DNA of 64,000 nt from Desulfoscipio gibsoniae DSM 7213 (GTDB lineage Bacteria > Bacillota > Desulfotomaculia > Desulfotomaculales > Desulfallaceae). Location: positions 2,380,001 to 2,444,000 of the forward strand of contig NC_021184.1 in the NCBI RefSeq assembly GCF_000233715.2, written 5' to 3'. A model generated the notes under the pieces. The model did no database searches and was not told where the DNA came from. It was given only the letters and a program-made list of their open reading frames with translations. The translations under genes were made by a program, and so were the position numbers. Below, in pieces: positions 18,859 through 27,273 of this stretch (the first letter of the stretch is position 1; the number at the start of each line of letters is the position of its first letter).

Positions 18859-20703
18859 ATGTGCGGAATTACAGGCTGGATAGACTGGAATGATGATCTA
18901 ACCAGGCAGCGCCCCACACTGGAAGCTATGAATGAAAATCAATTCCACCGCGGACCCGATGCAGGCGGCACATGGATTTCAACACATGTTGCCCTGGGCC
19001 ATCGCCGGCTGGCTGTGGTTGACCCAACGGGCGGCGGGCAGCCCATGCTTCGCCGGCGAGGAGATTATATATATGTAATGGTATATAATGGTGAGCTGTA
19101 CAATACCCCGGAACTGAGGAGGGAATTGGTGACCCGTGGGTACACTTTCAGCGGGCACTCGGACACCGAAGTGCTGCTGTTATCATATATTGAGTGGGGC
19201 GAGGATTGCTTGCAACGGCTAAACGGCATCTACGCCCTGGCCATTTGGAGCGAGCGAGATCAGAGCTTGTTTATGGCACGGGATCGGCTGGGCGTAAAAC
19301 CACTATTTTATGCCCGGCGGGGGAGTGCACTGTTTTTTGGCTCTGAGTTAAAATCATTGTTAGCCCACCCGGCAATACAGCCCGAACTGGATGCCGACGG
19401 TCTGACGGAAGTGTTAATCATGGGTCCGGGTCGCACGCCCGGACACGGTGTATTCCGTAACGTGGCTGAGCTAAAACCCGGGTACTATCTAGTGTACAAC
19501 CGCAGCGGCCTGCGCATACAACGCTACTGGCAACTGGAAAGTAGACCTCACGAAGACGACCTGAACACAACCGCCGCTAAAGTGCGAAAACTTTTCCACG
19601 ATGCCGTGACACGCCAGCTAGTGGCAGATGTGCCCGTTTGCACTTTATTATCGGGAGGTTTGGACTCCAGCGCCATTACTGCGGTAGCCGCAGAGGCCTG
19701 GCGACAAGCCGGTGCTAAACCGTTGCAAACATGGTCTGTTGATTTTTTTGACAATGAACGCTATTTTGTGCCCGATCTGTTCCAACCCAATACTGATGCC
19801 CATTGGGTGCAGAGAGTCTCGGAAAGCTTGGGGACCGATCACCATACGGTTATCATTGACACTCCTGAACTGGTAGATGCACTGGCAGCCGCCGTGCGGG
19901 CCCGGGATTTGCCTGGCATGGCCGACGTAGATGCCTCGCTGTACCTTTTCTCCCGGGCGATTAAACAATCGGCTACCGTCGCCCTGTCGGGAGAGTGCGC
20001 TGACGAAATATTTGGCGGCTATCCCTGGTTTCACAGGCCCCAGGCCGCGGCTGAAGGCACATTTCCCTGGCTGCGGGGGCTTGCTGAGCGTATGCATATG
20101 TTGGCCCCCGAAGTAATCGATTTGCTTCGACCCGTAGAGTACGTTAACCGGCGATACCAGGAAACGCTTGCGGAAGTGCCCCGTCTACCGGGAGAGAAGA
20201 CCGGGGAGGCACGGCTGCGGGAACTGATGTACCTAACCATAAACTGGTTTAAGGCCACCCTGTTGGATCGCAAGGACCGCATGAGCATGGCCGTGGGTCT
20301 TGAAGTACGTGTACCTTTCTGTGACCACCGCCTGGTGGAATACGCCTGGAACATACCCGGTTCCATGAAAAACTACGGGGGGAAGGAAAAAGGCATACTG
20401 CGCCGAGCGCTTACCGACTTATTGCCTGAGGAAGTACTTAGCCGGCGTAAAAGTCCTTACCCCAAGTCTCATCACCCGGCTTACCTGAAGACAGTGCGAA
20501 AAATAGTTACAGAGATTCTAGCAGATTCTTCATCACCACTGTTGCCCCTGATTAACCGAAATAACGTGCGCCGCATGATCCAATCAAACGCAATGTATTT
20601 TAACAAGCCATTTTATGGCCAGCTAATGACCGATGCCCAGTATCTAGCTTATTTAATCCAGGTGGACACCTGGCTGAGGGAATACAACGTAATAATTCGC
20701 TGA
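18859..20703 (+). CDS. asnB: Asparagine synthase, glutamine-hydrolysing
   Basis: A 614-residue AsnB. The N-terminal class II amidotransferase begins MCGITGWID, with Cys2 as nucleophile after Met removal, and continues with NQFHRGPDAGG, GHRRLAVVD and YNGELYN. The synthetase domain has the ATP pyrophosphatase motif LLSGGLDSSAI near residue 265 and SGECADEIFGGYPWF. It transfers glutamine amide nitrogen to aspartate through an aspartyl-AMP. GGGAGGG precedes the ATG. The upstream terminator with ANTAR-like hairpins links its expression to the nitrogen genes around it. Confidence 0.95.
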   Translation: MCGITGWIDWNDDLTRQRPTLEAMNENQFHRGPDAGGTWISTHVALGHRRLAVVDPTGGGQPMLRRRGDYIYVMVYNGELYNTPELRRELVTRGYTFSGHSDTEVLLLSYIEWGEDCLQRLNGIYALAIWSERDQSLFMARDRLGVKPLFYARRGSALFFGSELKSLLAHPAIQPELDADGLTEVLIMGPGRTPGHGVFRNVAELKPGYYLVYNRSGLRIQRYWQLESRPHEDDLNTTAAKVRKLFHDAVTRQLVADVPVCTLLSGGLDSSAITAVAAEAWRQAGAKPLQTWSVDFFDNERYFVPDLFQPNTDAHWVQRVSESLGTDHHTVIIDTPELVDALAAAVRARDLPGMADVDASLYLFSRAIKQSATVALSGECADEIFGGYPWFHRPQAAAEGTFPWLRGLAERMHMLAPEVIDLLRPVEYVNRRYQETLAEVPRLPGEKTGEARLRELMYLTINWFKATLLDRKDRMSMAVGLEVRVPFCDHRLVEYAWNIPGSMKNYGGKEKGILRRALTDLLPEEVLSRRKSPYPKSHHPAYLKTVRKIVTEILADSSSPLLPLINRNNVRRMIQSNAMYFNKPFYGQLMTDAQYLAYLIQVDTWLREYNVIIR

Positions 20704-20972
20704 TCCTCTCCTTGTTGAAGTGAGGGATAATTTGGTGCAACCCGGAACCAGGGATTCTTCAATCCTAAGATTGCCGCATCGCTTTAGCATACGTCTATCC
20801 ACATTGCCAGCCAAAGAGAAATAAATTTATTTTAGCCAGCCAAACTTTTTACGGACCACATACCACTGACCAATTAATACTAGGTGATAAAAATTATTTA
20901 CGTAAGTCGTAATCATAATCTCTTGTTTCATTAAATGTTCACTGTAATTAAGAAATTATACACAAGTAATTG
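20704..20972. other. Intergenic space after asnB
   Basis: No gene and no convincing terminator could be found downstream of asnB. The space ends in the promoter of the small glycine-rich gene. Confidence 0.4.
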
Positions 20973-21001
20973 TTGACATATGACCATAATAAGCATAGTA
21001 T
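20973..21001 (+). promoter_or_regulatory. Promoter of the small Gly/Arg-rich protein gene
   Basis: TTGACA (20973-20978), a 17-base spacer and TAGTAT (20996-21001), followed after about 55 bases by AGGAGG and the ATG at 21057. Confidence 0.65.
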
Positions 21002-21056
21002 GAATACATGGTTCAAAGGGTGCAAACATTTAACCTTTTGATTAAAGGAGGCGTTT

Positions 21057-21293
21057 ATGATGCCGCAATTTGACAGAACCGGTCCCCAGGGCAGCGGTAA
21101 AATGAGCGGCCGGGGTGCAGGTAAGTGCCAGAATGTGAACAATGCAGGCCAAGCAAGCGGACAGGGGAAAGGAATGCGCAATGATGCTTGCGGACCGGGG
21201 TCAAGACAGGGACAAAGCCGAGGCCGGGGTGCAGGTAGATCCATGAATAAGGGACGCGGTGGCGGAAACAGCGGATGGGGTGGTAACCGTTAA
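21057..21293 (+). CDS. Small glycine-rich DUF5320-like protein
   Basis: A 78-residue protein opening MPQFDRTGPQGSGKMSGRGAGKCQ. This is the same pattern as the small MPxFDGTGPxGxGPMTGRGxGxC proteins (DUF5320 type), often encoded near NifX/NafY-like dinitrogenase-cofactor proteins. The rest is Gly, Arg, Asn and Gln rich and probably disordered, with two cysteines. It has its own promoter and an AGGAGG site; the start could be either of two adjacent ATGs. No cofactor-binding partner is next to it. A 69-bp palindrome lies just after the stop. Function unknown. Confidence 0.75.
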   Translation: MMPQFDRTGPQGSGKMSGRGAGKCQNVNNAGQASGQGKGMRNDACGPGSRQGQSRGRGAGRSMNKGRGGGNSGWGGNR

Positions 21294-21304
21294 CATGTGA
21301 AAGC

Positions 21305-21373
21305 ATGGGAAGTACAGGGAGGGTTCTTCTGCTTCCTTAAAGGAAGCAGAAGAACCCTCCCTGTACTTCCCAT
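21305..21373. repeat. Perfect 69-bp palindrome between convergent genes
   Basis: Two 34-base arms (21305-21338 and 21340-21373) are exact reverse complements around a single central A. It separates the small + strand gene from the end of the GOGAT operon on the minus strand. The core GAGGGTTCTTCTGCTTCC resembles the GACGGTTCTCCTGCTTCC element at 45.9 and 47.1 kb. It could act as a bidirectional terminator or be a full-length copy of a dispersed palindromic repeat. Confidence 0.85.
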
Positions 21374-21386
21374 CGCCCTTGCTATC

Positions 21387-22241
21387 CTAGTAAGCGTATA
21401 TTTGTCCGTAGGGTCTTAAGGATACCGGGATTAGTTTTTGGAAACGGCCCTTGAGGATTTCGTCCGGGCTGCCGCCGAAGTGGCGGCAGTATTCCCGCAC
21501 ATAACGGTCAACAACTACTATGTCCTGGTCGTTCAGCGGGCGCACCCCCACTTCTTTACCCAGCTGGTGCTCGGCCACACAACCCCGCAAGTAAATTACC
21601 CCGCCGTGCATGCCTGTGCCTATATAGCTGGCCCGGTGGGGCTCATCTTCCTGCAGGTTCAAACCCAGCAGCAGCACCATACCCCCGGACATATATTCCC
21701 CCAGAAAATCCTGGGCCGTGCCCCCCACCACCAGCACGGGCGCCTTGTCCCGGTATTCCTTCATGTGAATGGCGGTGCGATAACCCACGTTATCCCTGAT
21801 AAATATTTGGCCGCCCCGCATGGACATGGCCGTTACATCACCCGCCCGGCCATGTACGATAATTTGCCCATCATCCATGGTATTGCCCACGCCGTCCTGG
21901 GCATTACCCTGCACAATGATGCGGTGACCGTTTAAAAAAGCACCCAAATCGTTGCCTGGATATCTATTTACTTCAATGTGCAGTTTTTTATCCTTAGATG
22001 GTAAATATAACCGGGTGCCGATGTACCTTTGCCCAAACACATTATTAATAACCAACTCTGTGCTGCCCCTCTGCACAGTTTCCCTGAGCAAATCATTTAA
22101 CTCCTTGTGCTTTAGCCCGTGGGCATCTATGGTGGCCTGGCAGCCATCAATACTCACTCTTGTTTCGTATAAAACATCCACCGGCTGCAAATCATCCAGA
22201 AAATTATCACGATAACCAAATTTAACATTAAAACCGTTCAT
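21387..22241 (-). CDS. Split glutamate synthase, GXGXG (alpha-subunit C-terminal) domain protein
   Basis: A 284-residue protein corresponding to the C-terminal beta-helix domain of the GOGAT large subunit. It shows the repeated glycine pattern NDLGAFLNGHRIIVQGNAQDGVGNTMDDGQIIVHG and RGGQIFIRDNVGYRTAIHMKEY. In split (archaeal-type) enzymes this domain is a separate subunit that packs between the amidotransferase and FMN modules. ATG 22241 has AGGGGAG upstream. It is the last gene of the five-gene operon, separated from the FMN subunit by 180 bases that contain a palindromic repeat. Confidence 0.9.
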   Translation of the reverse strand: MNGFNVKFGYRDNFLDDLQPVDVLYETRVSIDGCQATIDAHGLKHKELNDLLRETVQRGSTELVINNVFGQRYIGTRLYLPSKDKKLHIEVNRYPGNDLGAFLNGHRIIVQGNAQDGVGNTMDDGQIIVHGRAGDVTAMSMRGGQIFIRDNVGYRTAIHMKEYRDKAPVLVVGGTAQDFLGEYMSGGMVLLLGLNLQEDEPHRASYIGTGMHGGVIYLRGCVAEHQLGKEVGVRPLNDQDIVVVDRYVREYCRHFGGSPDEILKGRFQKLIPVSLRPYGQIYAY

Positions 22242-22299
22242 TTTATCACTCCCCTAATATTTTCCGGAAGTTGTGCTATAGTCGTCTGTCGTCTTGATA

Positions 22300-22359
22300 G
22301 GTGCCAGGTGTTGAAAGGTTGAAAGATTAAAATCTTTCAACCTTTCAACACCTGGCACC
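22300..22359. repeat. 60-base palindromic repeat inside the GOGAT operon
   Basis: Perfect 29-base arms (22300-22328 and 22331-22359) separated by AA. The outer sequence GGTGCCAGGTGTTGAAAGG recurs in variant form at 33999-34024. It lies between two co-directional operon genes, so it may shape mRNA processing or partial termination between the FMN and GXGXG subunits. Confidence 0.85.
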
Positions 22360-22421
22360 AGCCTAACGCCACAGGTAAATCTCTTTTTCGTTTAGTGTTG
22401 TCAAAAGGTGGCTTTCCCTGA

Positions 22422-23936
22422 TTACTCCCCTGCTCCCTTTACCCCCAGCACGTTAAGCTCCCATTCTTCAAGCCCCACGCCGCGCAAGTGTTCCCGGTTG
22501 GCCCGCAGACTTTCTATGGCATTGACACCCAGACCGCCCAACATCTCCTGAATTTCGTGGCTCCAGCTCTTTAACAGGTTGACCAGTCTCCGACTGGTTA
22601 GCTCGGGATTTAATCGCTTGGTCAAATAGGGATCCTGAGTACAAATCCCCCAGTTGCACTTGCCGGTATAACACTTATGGCAAAGGGTACAGCCCATGGC
22701 CACCAGAGCTGCGGTGCCGATATACACACCATCGGCCCCCAGGGCAATGGCTTTGATGGCGTCGGAAGAGGAACGGATACCACCGGCGGCCATTACAGAG
22801 CATTTGTTGCGGATGCCCTCATCTCGCAGCCTTTTATCCACTGCGGCCAGGGCCAGTTCCATCGGTATACCTACATTATCACGTGTGGCCAGGGGAGCAG
22901 CACCGGTGCCACCCCTGATACCGTCAATGGCCACGATATCAGCACCGGCCCGGACAATACCCGAGGCTATGGCGGCCACATTGTGCACTGCGGCAATTTT
23001 TACCGAAACCGGTTTGGTGTAATTGGTGGCCTCTTTCAGCGCGTATATCAACATGGATAAATCTTCGATGGAATATATGTCATGCTGTGGTGCCGGAGAC
23101 AGGGCATCCGTACCCCGGGGGATCATTCTGGTTTGGGCAATGTAATCCGACACCTTTTCCCCCGGCAGGTGTCCCCCGATACCCGGCTTGGCCCCCTGGC
23201 CAATTTTGATTTCAATAATCCGGGCACTGTTCAGATAATCAGCATCCACCCCGAACCGGCCGCTGGCACACTGCACAATGGCGTGGTCGGCGTACTCATC
23301 TCGCATTTCCACAGGCAAACCGCCCTCACCGGTATTGAATAACACACCGGCTTCTTTGGCCGCCATAGCCAGTGATTTAAAGGCCGGGTAACTGATCGCC
23401 CCCAGGGACATGGCAGAAAACACCAGCGGTATTTGTACCGGTACGTTGGGATAAAGCTGGGAGGCTAATTTTGCTTTTCCTGCACTAAATTCAATTTTTA
23501 AAGTATCCGGCTTGCGCCCTAAAAAGGTTTGCAGTTCCATAGGCTCCCTGAGCGGGTCAATGGAAGGATTGGTTACCTGGGAAGCATTAAGCACCAGGTG
23601 ATCCCAATAAATCCGGTACGGTTTGTCATTACCGCTGCCCGTTAGAACCACCCCGCCCGTGGCAGCCTGCTTTTTCAGGTTTTGTATTTTATCTCTAGTC
23701 CAGCTGCTGTTGGGTCGGTAATCAAAGAGCCGTGGCCGTACATACAGGGCCTCGGTAGGACAAAGGTTTACACAGCGTTGGCAGCCCACACAGTCCTTAT
23801 CTACGGAAAAAAATCTTTCCAATTCCGCATCGTATAGGTGTACCCCGTTGGCACACTGCCGCTCGCATACCCGGCAGTGGATACACCTGTCTTCCCGCCG
23901 TTCAACGATAAACTCCGATAATAAGTAAGGATACAT
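22422..23936 (-). CDS. Split glutamate synthase, FMN/ferredoxin catalytic subunit
   Basis: About 504 residues from ATG 23936, chosen over a longer frame because GAGGGTGG lies just before it. The N-terminus is a two-[4Fe-4S] ferredoxin domain (RCIHCRVCERQC and DCVGCQRCVNLCPTEA). The main part is the FMN barrel of glutamate synthase: FSAMSLGAISYPAFKSLA, NTGEGGLP, KIGQGAKPGIGGHLPGEKV, GIRGGTGAAPL. The 3Fe-4S-type cysteine cluster CTLCHKCYTGKCNWGIC follows. It reduces 2-iminoglutarate to glutamate. This archaeal-type architecture uses separate amidotransferase, GXGXG and electron-input subunits, all encoded here. Confidence 0.94.
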   Translation of the reverse strand: MYPYLLSEFIVERREDRCIHCRVCERQCANGVHLYDAELERFFSVDKDCVGCQRCVNLCPTEALYVRPRLFDYRPNSSWTRDKIQNLKKQAATGGVVLTGSGNDKPYRIYWDHLVLNASQVTNPSIDPLREPMELQTFLGRKPDTLKIEFSAGKAKLASQLYPNVPVQIPLVFSAMSLGAISYPAFKSLAMAAKEAGVLFNTGEGGLPVEMRDEYADHAIVQCASGRFGVDADYLNSARIIEIKIGQGAKPGIGGHLPGEKVSDYIAQTRMIPRGTDALSPAPQHDIYSIEDLSMLIYALKEATNYTKPVSVKIAAVHNVAAIASGIVRAGADIVAIDGIRGGTGAAPLATRDNVGIPMELALAAVDKRLRDEGIRNKCSVMAAGGIRSSSDAIKAIALGADGVYIGTAALVAMGCTLCHKCYTGKCNWGICTQDPYLTKRLNPELTSRRLVNLLKSWSHEIQEMLGGLGVNAIESLRANREHLRGVGLEEWELNVLGVKGAGE

Positions 23937-23947
23937 ATTTACCACCC

Positions 23948-25093
23948 TCAAATGGATTTATTTAAACTCTGCAAGTGATCCCGGGTGTGCAGTCTGACCA
24001 CCACCGGTTCACCGCCGGGAGGTGTCCAGGCTAGTTCCAGGTCCGGGCATACCGCTCGGATGGCCGCCTCTTCAGAGGATAAAAACACCAGATCGCCCTT
24101 GGCCCCCGCCGTAATGGGCCGCAGCCTGATACGGTCGGTAAGGCCGATCATTTCTTTGTGATGGGCGACAATAACCGTGAAGGGACCGTTCATTAACAGG
24201 GGCGCATAAGTCATACGCAGTGCGGTATACAGTTCTTTATCGCTATCATCCATATGGCGAATAACTTCCCACATAGGTGGGGCAAAAATTTTCGCCACCA
24301 CTTCAATGGGCAGCCCCTGGCGTCGCATCAATAAATCCACCGCGTAGGCCAGCACTTCGGTATCCGTGTGTAGAGTACAATAATAATTATGCATTTCCAG
24401 GAACCGGCGGTTGGCACCGTAGGATGAAATCTCTCCGTTATGTACCACTGTCCAGTCCAATATGCTCAGCGGGTGTGCCCCGCCCCACCAGCCAGGTGTA
24501 TTGGTGGGAAACCTGCTGTGTACCGTCCATATATATCCTTCATATAACTCATCCAGCATAAAGTAATCCGCGATTTCCTCGGGAAACCCGACGCCCTTGA
24601 AAACACCAACATCTTTACCTGATGAAAATACATAGGCATCATCTATGTGGCTGTTCAGGTGCATCACCTTACTGATTACATACTCATCATCAGGTACATT
24701 CTCCTCTGCGCTGCTTTTCTGCGGAGACACAAAATACCGCCACGCCAGAGGAGGAGCGAACAGGCGGATATCCGGGTTGGTGGGTATTTCTTCATCAAAT
24801 ACCACATAAAAATTCTTTTTCAAGAAAGCTTCCACCGTTTTTTTGGCCGCCATATTTTTGTCCTGGTAGATAATGTGCAGTGCATAATAATCCTTGTATT
24901 TGGGGTACAGCCCGTAAATAGCAAACCCGCCACCCAAGCCGCTGCCCCTCACCTTCATATTTTTTATAGCGTCAATGGCCATTTGACCGCCGAATCTGAC
25001 ACCACCTGTATGCATAACCCCGAACAGCCCGCAGGCATCCATCTCTTTGTCCGGCACAAACCTCTCGCTTTGGTAATATTGTTGTACCAGCAT
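23948..25093 (-). CDS. Split glutamate synthase, class II glutamine amidotransferase subunit
   Basis: A 381-residue Ntn-type amidotransferase that releases ammonia from glutamine for the FMN subunit. The likely nucleophile is Cys21 in KEMDACGLFGVMHTGG, so about 20 N-terminal residues would need removal. Further signatures are TVHSRFPTNTPGWWGGAHPLSILDWTVVHNGEISSYGANRRF and HTDTEVLAYAVD. AGGGGTGG precedes the ATG. It sits immediately downstream of the FAD subunit and ends next to the start of the FMN subunit, so the operon is tightly packed at this point. Confidence 0.93.
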   Translation of the reverse strand: MLVQQYYQSERFVPDKEMDACGLFGVMHTGGVRFGGQMAIDAIKNMKVRGSGLGGGFAIYGLYPKYKDYYALHIIYQDKNMAAKKTVEAFLKKNFYVVFDEEIPTNPDIRLFAPPLAWRYFVSPQKSSAEENVPDDEYVISKVMHLNSHIDDAYVFSSGKDVGVFKGVGFPEEIADYFMLDELYEGYIWTVHSRFPTNTPGWWGGAHPLSILDWTVVHNGEISSYGANRRFLEMHNYYCTLHTDTEVLAYAVDLLMRRQGLPIEVVAKIFAPPMWEVIRHMDDSDKELYTALRMTYAPLLMNGPFTVIVAHHKEMIGLTDRIRLRPITAGAKGDLVFLSSEEAAIRAVCPDLELAWTPPGGEPVVVRLHTRDHLQSLNKSI

Positions 25094-26398
25094 TTATACC
25101 ACCCCTAAAATTACGTCATCTTGCAGCAGTTTCCAACGCAGTGCTTCCGGCAAATCAGCATATCCAAAATCCTTTTTAAATAAATCCTGCTGAAAAGCCC
25201 GTACGTCGATTTTACGCCGCATTAAATTTAAAAATATACCTGCTCTGGCTATTTGACCAACCAGTATAAAACCCTTGATATGGCCCTCTTCAGAGAGGAT
25301 AAATTTCCGGTACGTTTGAGTGTCCTTTTCATATTCCTGTATCACGCCCAGGGCGTCTCTGCTGTTTGCTCCCGTAACATTGATACCGGCATTGATTATG
25401 TTAACGTCAAAAAAATGCATAGCATTCATAGCAGTGCCCTGGACAAATGCCCTTTCCATACCGGCCATATTAAAGCCGGCAATGCGACCGCCCAGATAGG
25501 CGTTGGGCCACAGCGGCAGGTTTTGCCCGGCACCTGTTACAAAGTTATATGTGGAGGCGCAGTCCCCACAGGCAAAGATACCCGGCACAGCGGTTTGCAT
25601 TCTTTTATCCACCACGATTCCTCGGTTGACCTCCATATCCGTGCCCTGGGCCAGTTCCACCCGGGGTGCCACCCCTACTCCTACGATAAGTAAATCGCAG
25701 GGTATATTACGTCCGTCTTTTAAGGTAACACTCTCCACCCGCTCAGTGCCATGCACCTGATCGATGGTGTTTTTTAGATACAAGGTTACCCCGGCCTTTT
25801 GCAGCGCACCTTCCACCAAATGAGACGTGGTTGCATCCACCACCGGTGCCAACAGCCGTTCGGCCAACTCCAGTACATGCACATTAATGCCCCTTTTGTG
25901 CAGCACCTCGGCAGCCATCAAACCGATTACCCCGCCTCCTAATACCACAGCGCTTTGGACAGCGGCCAGTTCTTTTTCAATACCCAACACGTCAGACATG
26001 CTATGAAAACTAAACACATTTTGTTTATCAAGTCCGGGAATTGGCGGGTAGATCGGTTTTCCGCCGGTGGCCAGCAGCAGCTTGCCATAGCCCAGCCGGC
26101 TGCCGTTATCCAGCTCCACCACCCGTACTGTGCTATCGATTTTTACCGCCCGGTGCCCATTTATAACACTGACCCGGGCACGATCATAAAAATCAAGGGA
26201 CCGATAATACAATTTATCCCTGGTAATCTGACCGCCAAGGTAATAAGGAATCAAAGCCCTTGAGTATACGTGATAGTCTTCTTCGGCCACCAGGGCTACC
26301 GTACCGTTTTTGTCCACACTTCGCAAACCCTCTATACAACCCACAGCACCCGCGGAGTTGCCTATAATCAGGTAATCATAATCGCCCATATTACTCAT
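25094..26398 (-). CDS. FAD-dependent NAD(P)H oxidoreductase, electron-input subunit of split GOGAT
   Basis: About 434 residues from ATG 26398, preceded by GGGGGAG. An earlier in-frame ATG would overlap the upstream ferredoxin gene. It is a class I pyridine-nucleotide disulfide oxidoreductase-like protein. The FAD site is DYLIIGNSAGAVGCIEGLR, the NAD(P)H site SAVVLGGGVIGLMAAEVLHKRG, and the second FAD motif GIFACGDCAS. No redox CxxxxC is visible, placing it with the NADH oxidase/rubredoxin-reductase type. With the adjacent polyferredoxin it should pass electrons to the FMN subunit (inference from operon context). Confidence 0.9.
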   Translation of the reverse strand: MSNMGDYDYLIIGNSAGAVGCIEGLRSVDKNGTVALVAEEDYHVYSRALIPYYLGGQITRDKLYYRSLDFYDRARVSVINGHRAVKIDSTVRVVELDNGSRLGYGKLLLATGGKPIYPPIPGLDKQNVFSFHSMSDVLGIEKELAAVQSAVVLGGGVIGLMAAEVLHKRGINVHVLELAERLLAPVVDATTSHLVEGALQKAGVTLYLKNTIDQVHGTERVESVTLKDGRNIPCDLLIVGVGVAPRVELAQGTDMEVNRGIVVDKRMQTAVPGIFACGDCASTYNFVTGAGQNLPLWPNAYLGGRIAGFNMAGMERAFVQGTAMNAMHFFDVNIINAGINVTGANSRDALGVIQEYEKDTQTYRKFILSEEGHIKGFILVGQIARAGIFLNLMRRKIDVRAFQQDLFKKDFGYADLPEALRWKLLQDDVILGVV

Positions 26399-26420
26399 AG
26401 ATGATCTCCCCCACATTAAA

Positions 26421-26858
26421 TTAGCAGTCCTCATATACCAGTGCTTCATTGGGACAGTGACTTACGCAATAAAATGTATCCAAACCGGCGCAAAGGTCGC
26501 ATTTGATGATTTCCCTTTTCCGGGGATTTATAAATATGCTGCCGTAGGGGCAGGTCAGCACACAGCTGTAGCAACCCACGCACTGGTTTGGATCGTGCAC
26601 CACCCGTCCGGTCTCCGGGTCTTTAGATAAGGCCCCGCTTATGCAAGCGGTGACACAGTCCGGCTCGGCGCAGTGCCTGCACTGCAGCGCAAAGGTAAGG
26701 GGCAGCTTTTCCTCCACCACCAACCTGGGCAGTGGTTTATCCTCTTCATATAGAAATGCCTTAATAATGTGTTTGGATTTGGAATGGGCCACCGCACACC
26801 ATACTTCACACAGGTGACAACCCATACAAACCTCGGGTTTGGCCTTAATTCTCCCCAT
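26421..26858 (-). CDS. Four-cluster ferredoxin subunit (HycB/DmsB type) of split GOGAT operon
   Basis: About 145 residues from ATG 26858; an AAGGA site nine bases before it decides this start over upstream ATGs. Sixteen cysteines fall in four clusters: CMGCHLCEVWC, CRHCAEPDCVTAC, CVGCYSCVLTC and CDLCAGLDTFYCVSHC. This is the pattern of electron-transfer subunits such as HycB with four [4Fe-4S] centres. It is the first gene of the GOGAT operon and lies directly behind the ANTAR-type leader. It probably wires the FAD subunit to the FMN subunit, or lets reduced ferredoxin drive the enzyme. Confidence 0.92.
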   Translation of the reverse strand: MGRIKAKPEVCMGCHLCEVWCAVAHSKSKHIIKAFLYEEDKPLPRLVVEEKLPLTFALQCRHCAEPDCVTACISGALSKDPETGRVVHDPNQCVGCYSCVLTCPYGSIFINPRKREIIKCDLCAGLDTFYCVSHCPNEALVYEDC

Positions 26859-26918
26859 AATGCTCATTCCTTCCATGTAAAAATGCACTTGCTGAATGTG
26901 TATGTGGCGCAATCAGCG

Positions 26919-27047
26919 CAAAATAAAAAGGCCCACAAAGTATGGCCTTTATGAAGGTATGACCTTATCAAAAAGGTAGACCTTATCAAGCAATACTTTG
27001 TGGGCCGCGTCGCCCTTTAATAACTATACGGTCTCGCCATTGAGCCG
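26919..27047 (-). promoter_or_regulatory. GOGAT operon leader, distal hairpin-terminator module
   Basis: On the minus strand a seven-pair stem with one bulged A (27047-27029) closes the hexaloop AATGGC (A1, G4). A four-pair stem (27015-27002) then closes GACGCG, which has G4 but G instead of A at position 1. The right arm of the second stem is the start of a terminator whose 14-bp arms (27006-26993 and 26943-26930) enclose a long loop with two small AAGGT/ACCTT hairpins. A T-rich run (26929-26919) follows. The first operon gene starts about 60 bases on. Confidence 0.7.
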
Positions 27048-27113
27048 CCAGCAAAACTGCTGTCTTTATTATCAAGTTGTTTATTTTTGCTGATATCTGT
27101 TGCTTAGGGTAAT

Positions 27114-27222
27114 AAAAAACGCCCCTAATAATTTGCCTCGTGCAAATCGTTGGGACGCCTTTGTCCTAAATTAAATATTTTATTTGTTCAATTAATTATA
27201 CTAATTTGCAGAAAAAAAGCAA
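27114..27222 (-). promoter_or_regulatory. GOGAT operon promoter and proximal hairpin-terminator module
   Basis: TTGCTT (27222-27217), a 16-base spacer and TATAAT (27200-27195) form the promoter. The transcript then meets a stem (27166-27153) closing the hexaloop AAAGGC, with A1 and G4. The right arm of this stem overlaps a large terminator hairpin (27157-27120) followed by six T's (27119-27114). No clear first hairpin precedes it. With the distal module this gives two terminators before the operon. Confidence 0.7.
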
Positions 27223-27273
27223 GGTTTACCGAGCAGAAATATTGTATACACCCGGTGATGAAATTATTTTATA

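Noticed and set aside
20948-21244. 98-residue minus-strand frame over the glycine-rich gene
   Set aside because: Proline/leucine/cysteine-rich antisense shadow of the + strand gene, which has promoter and ribosome site.
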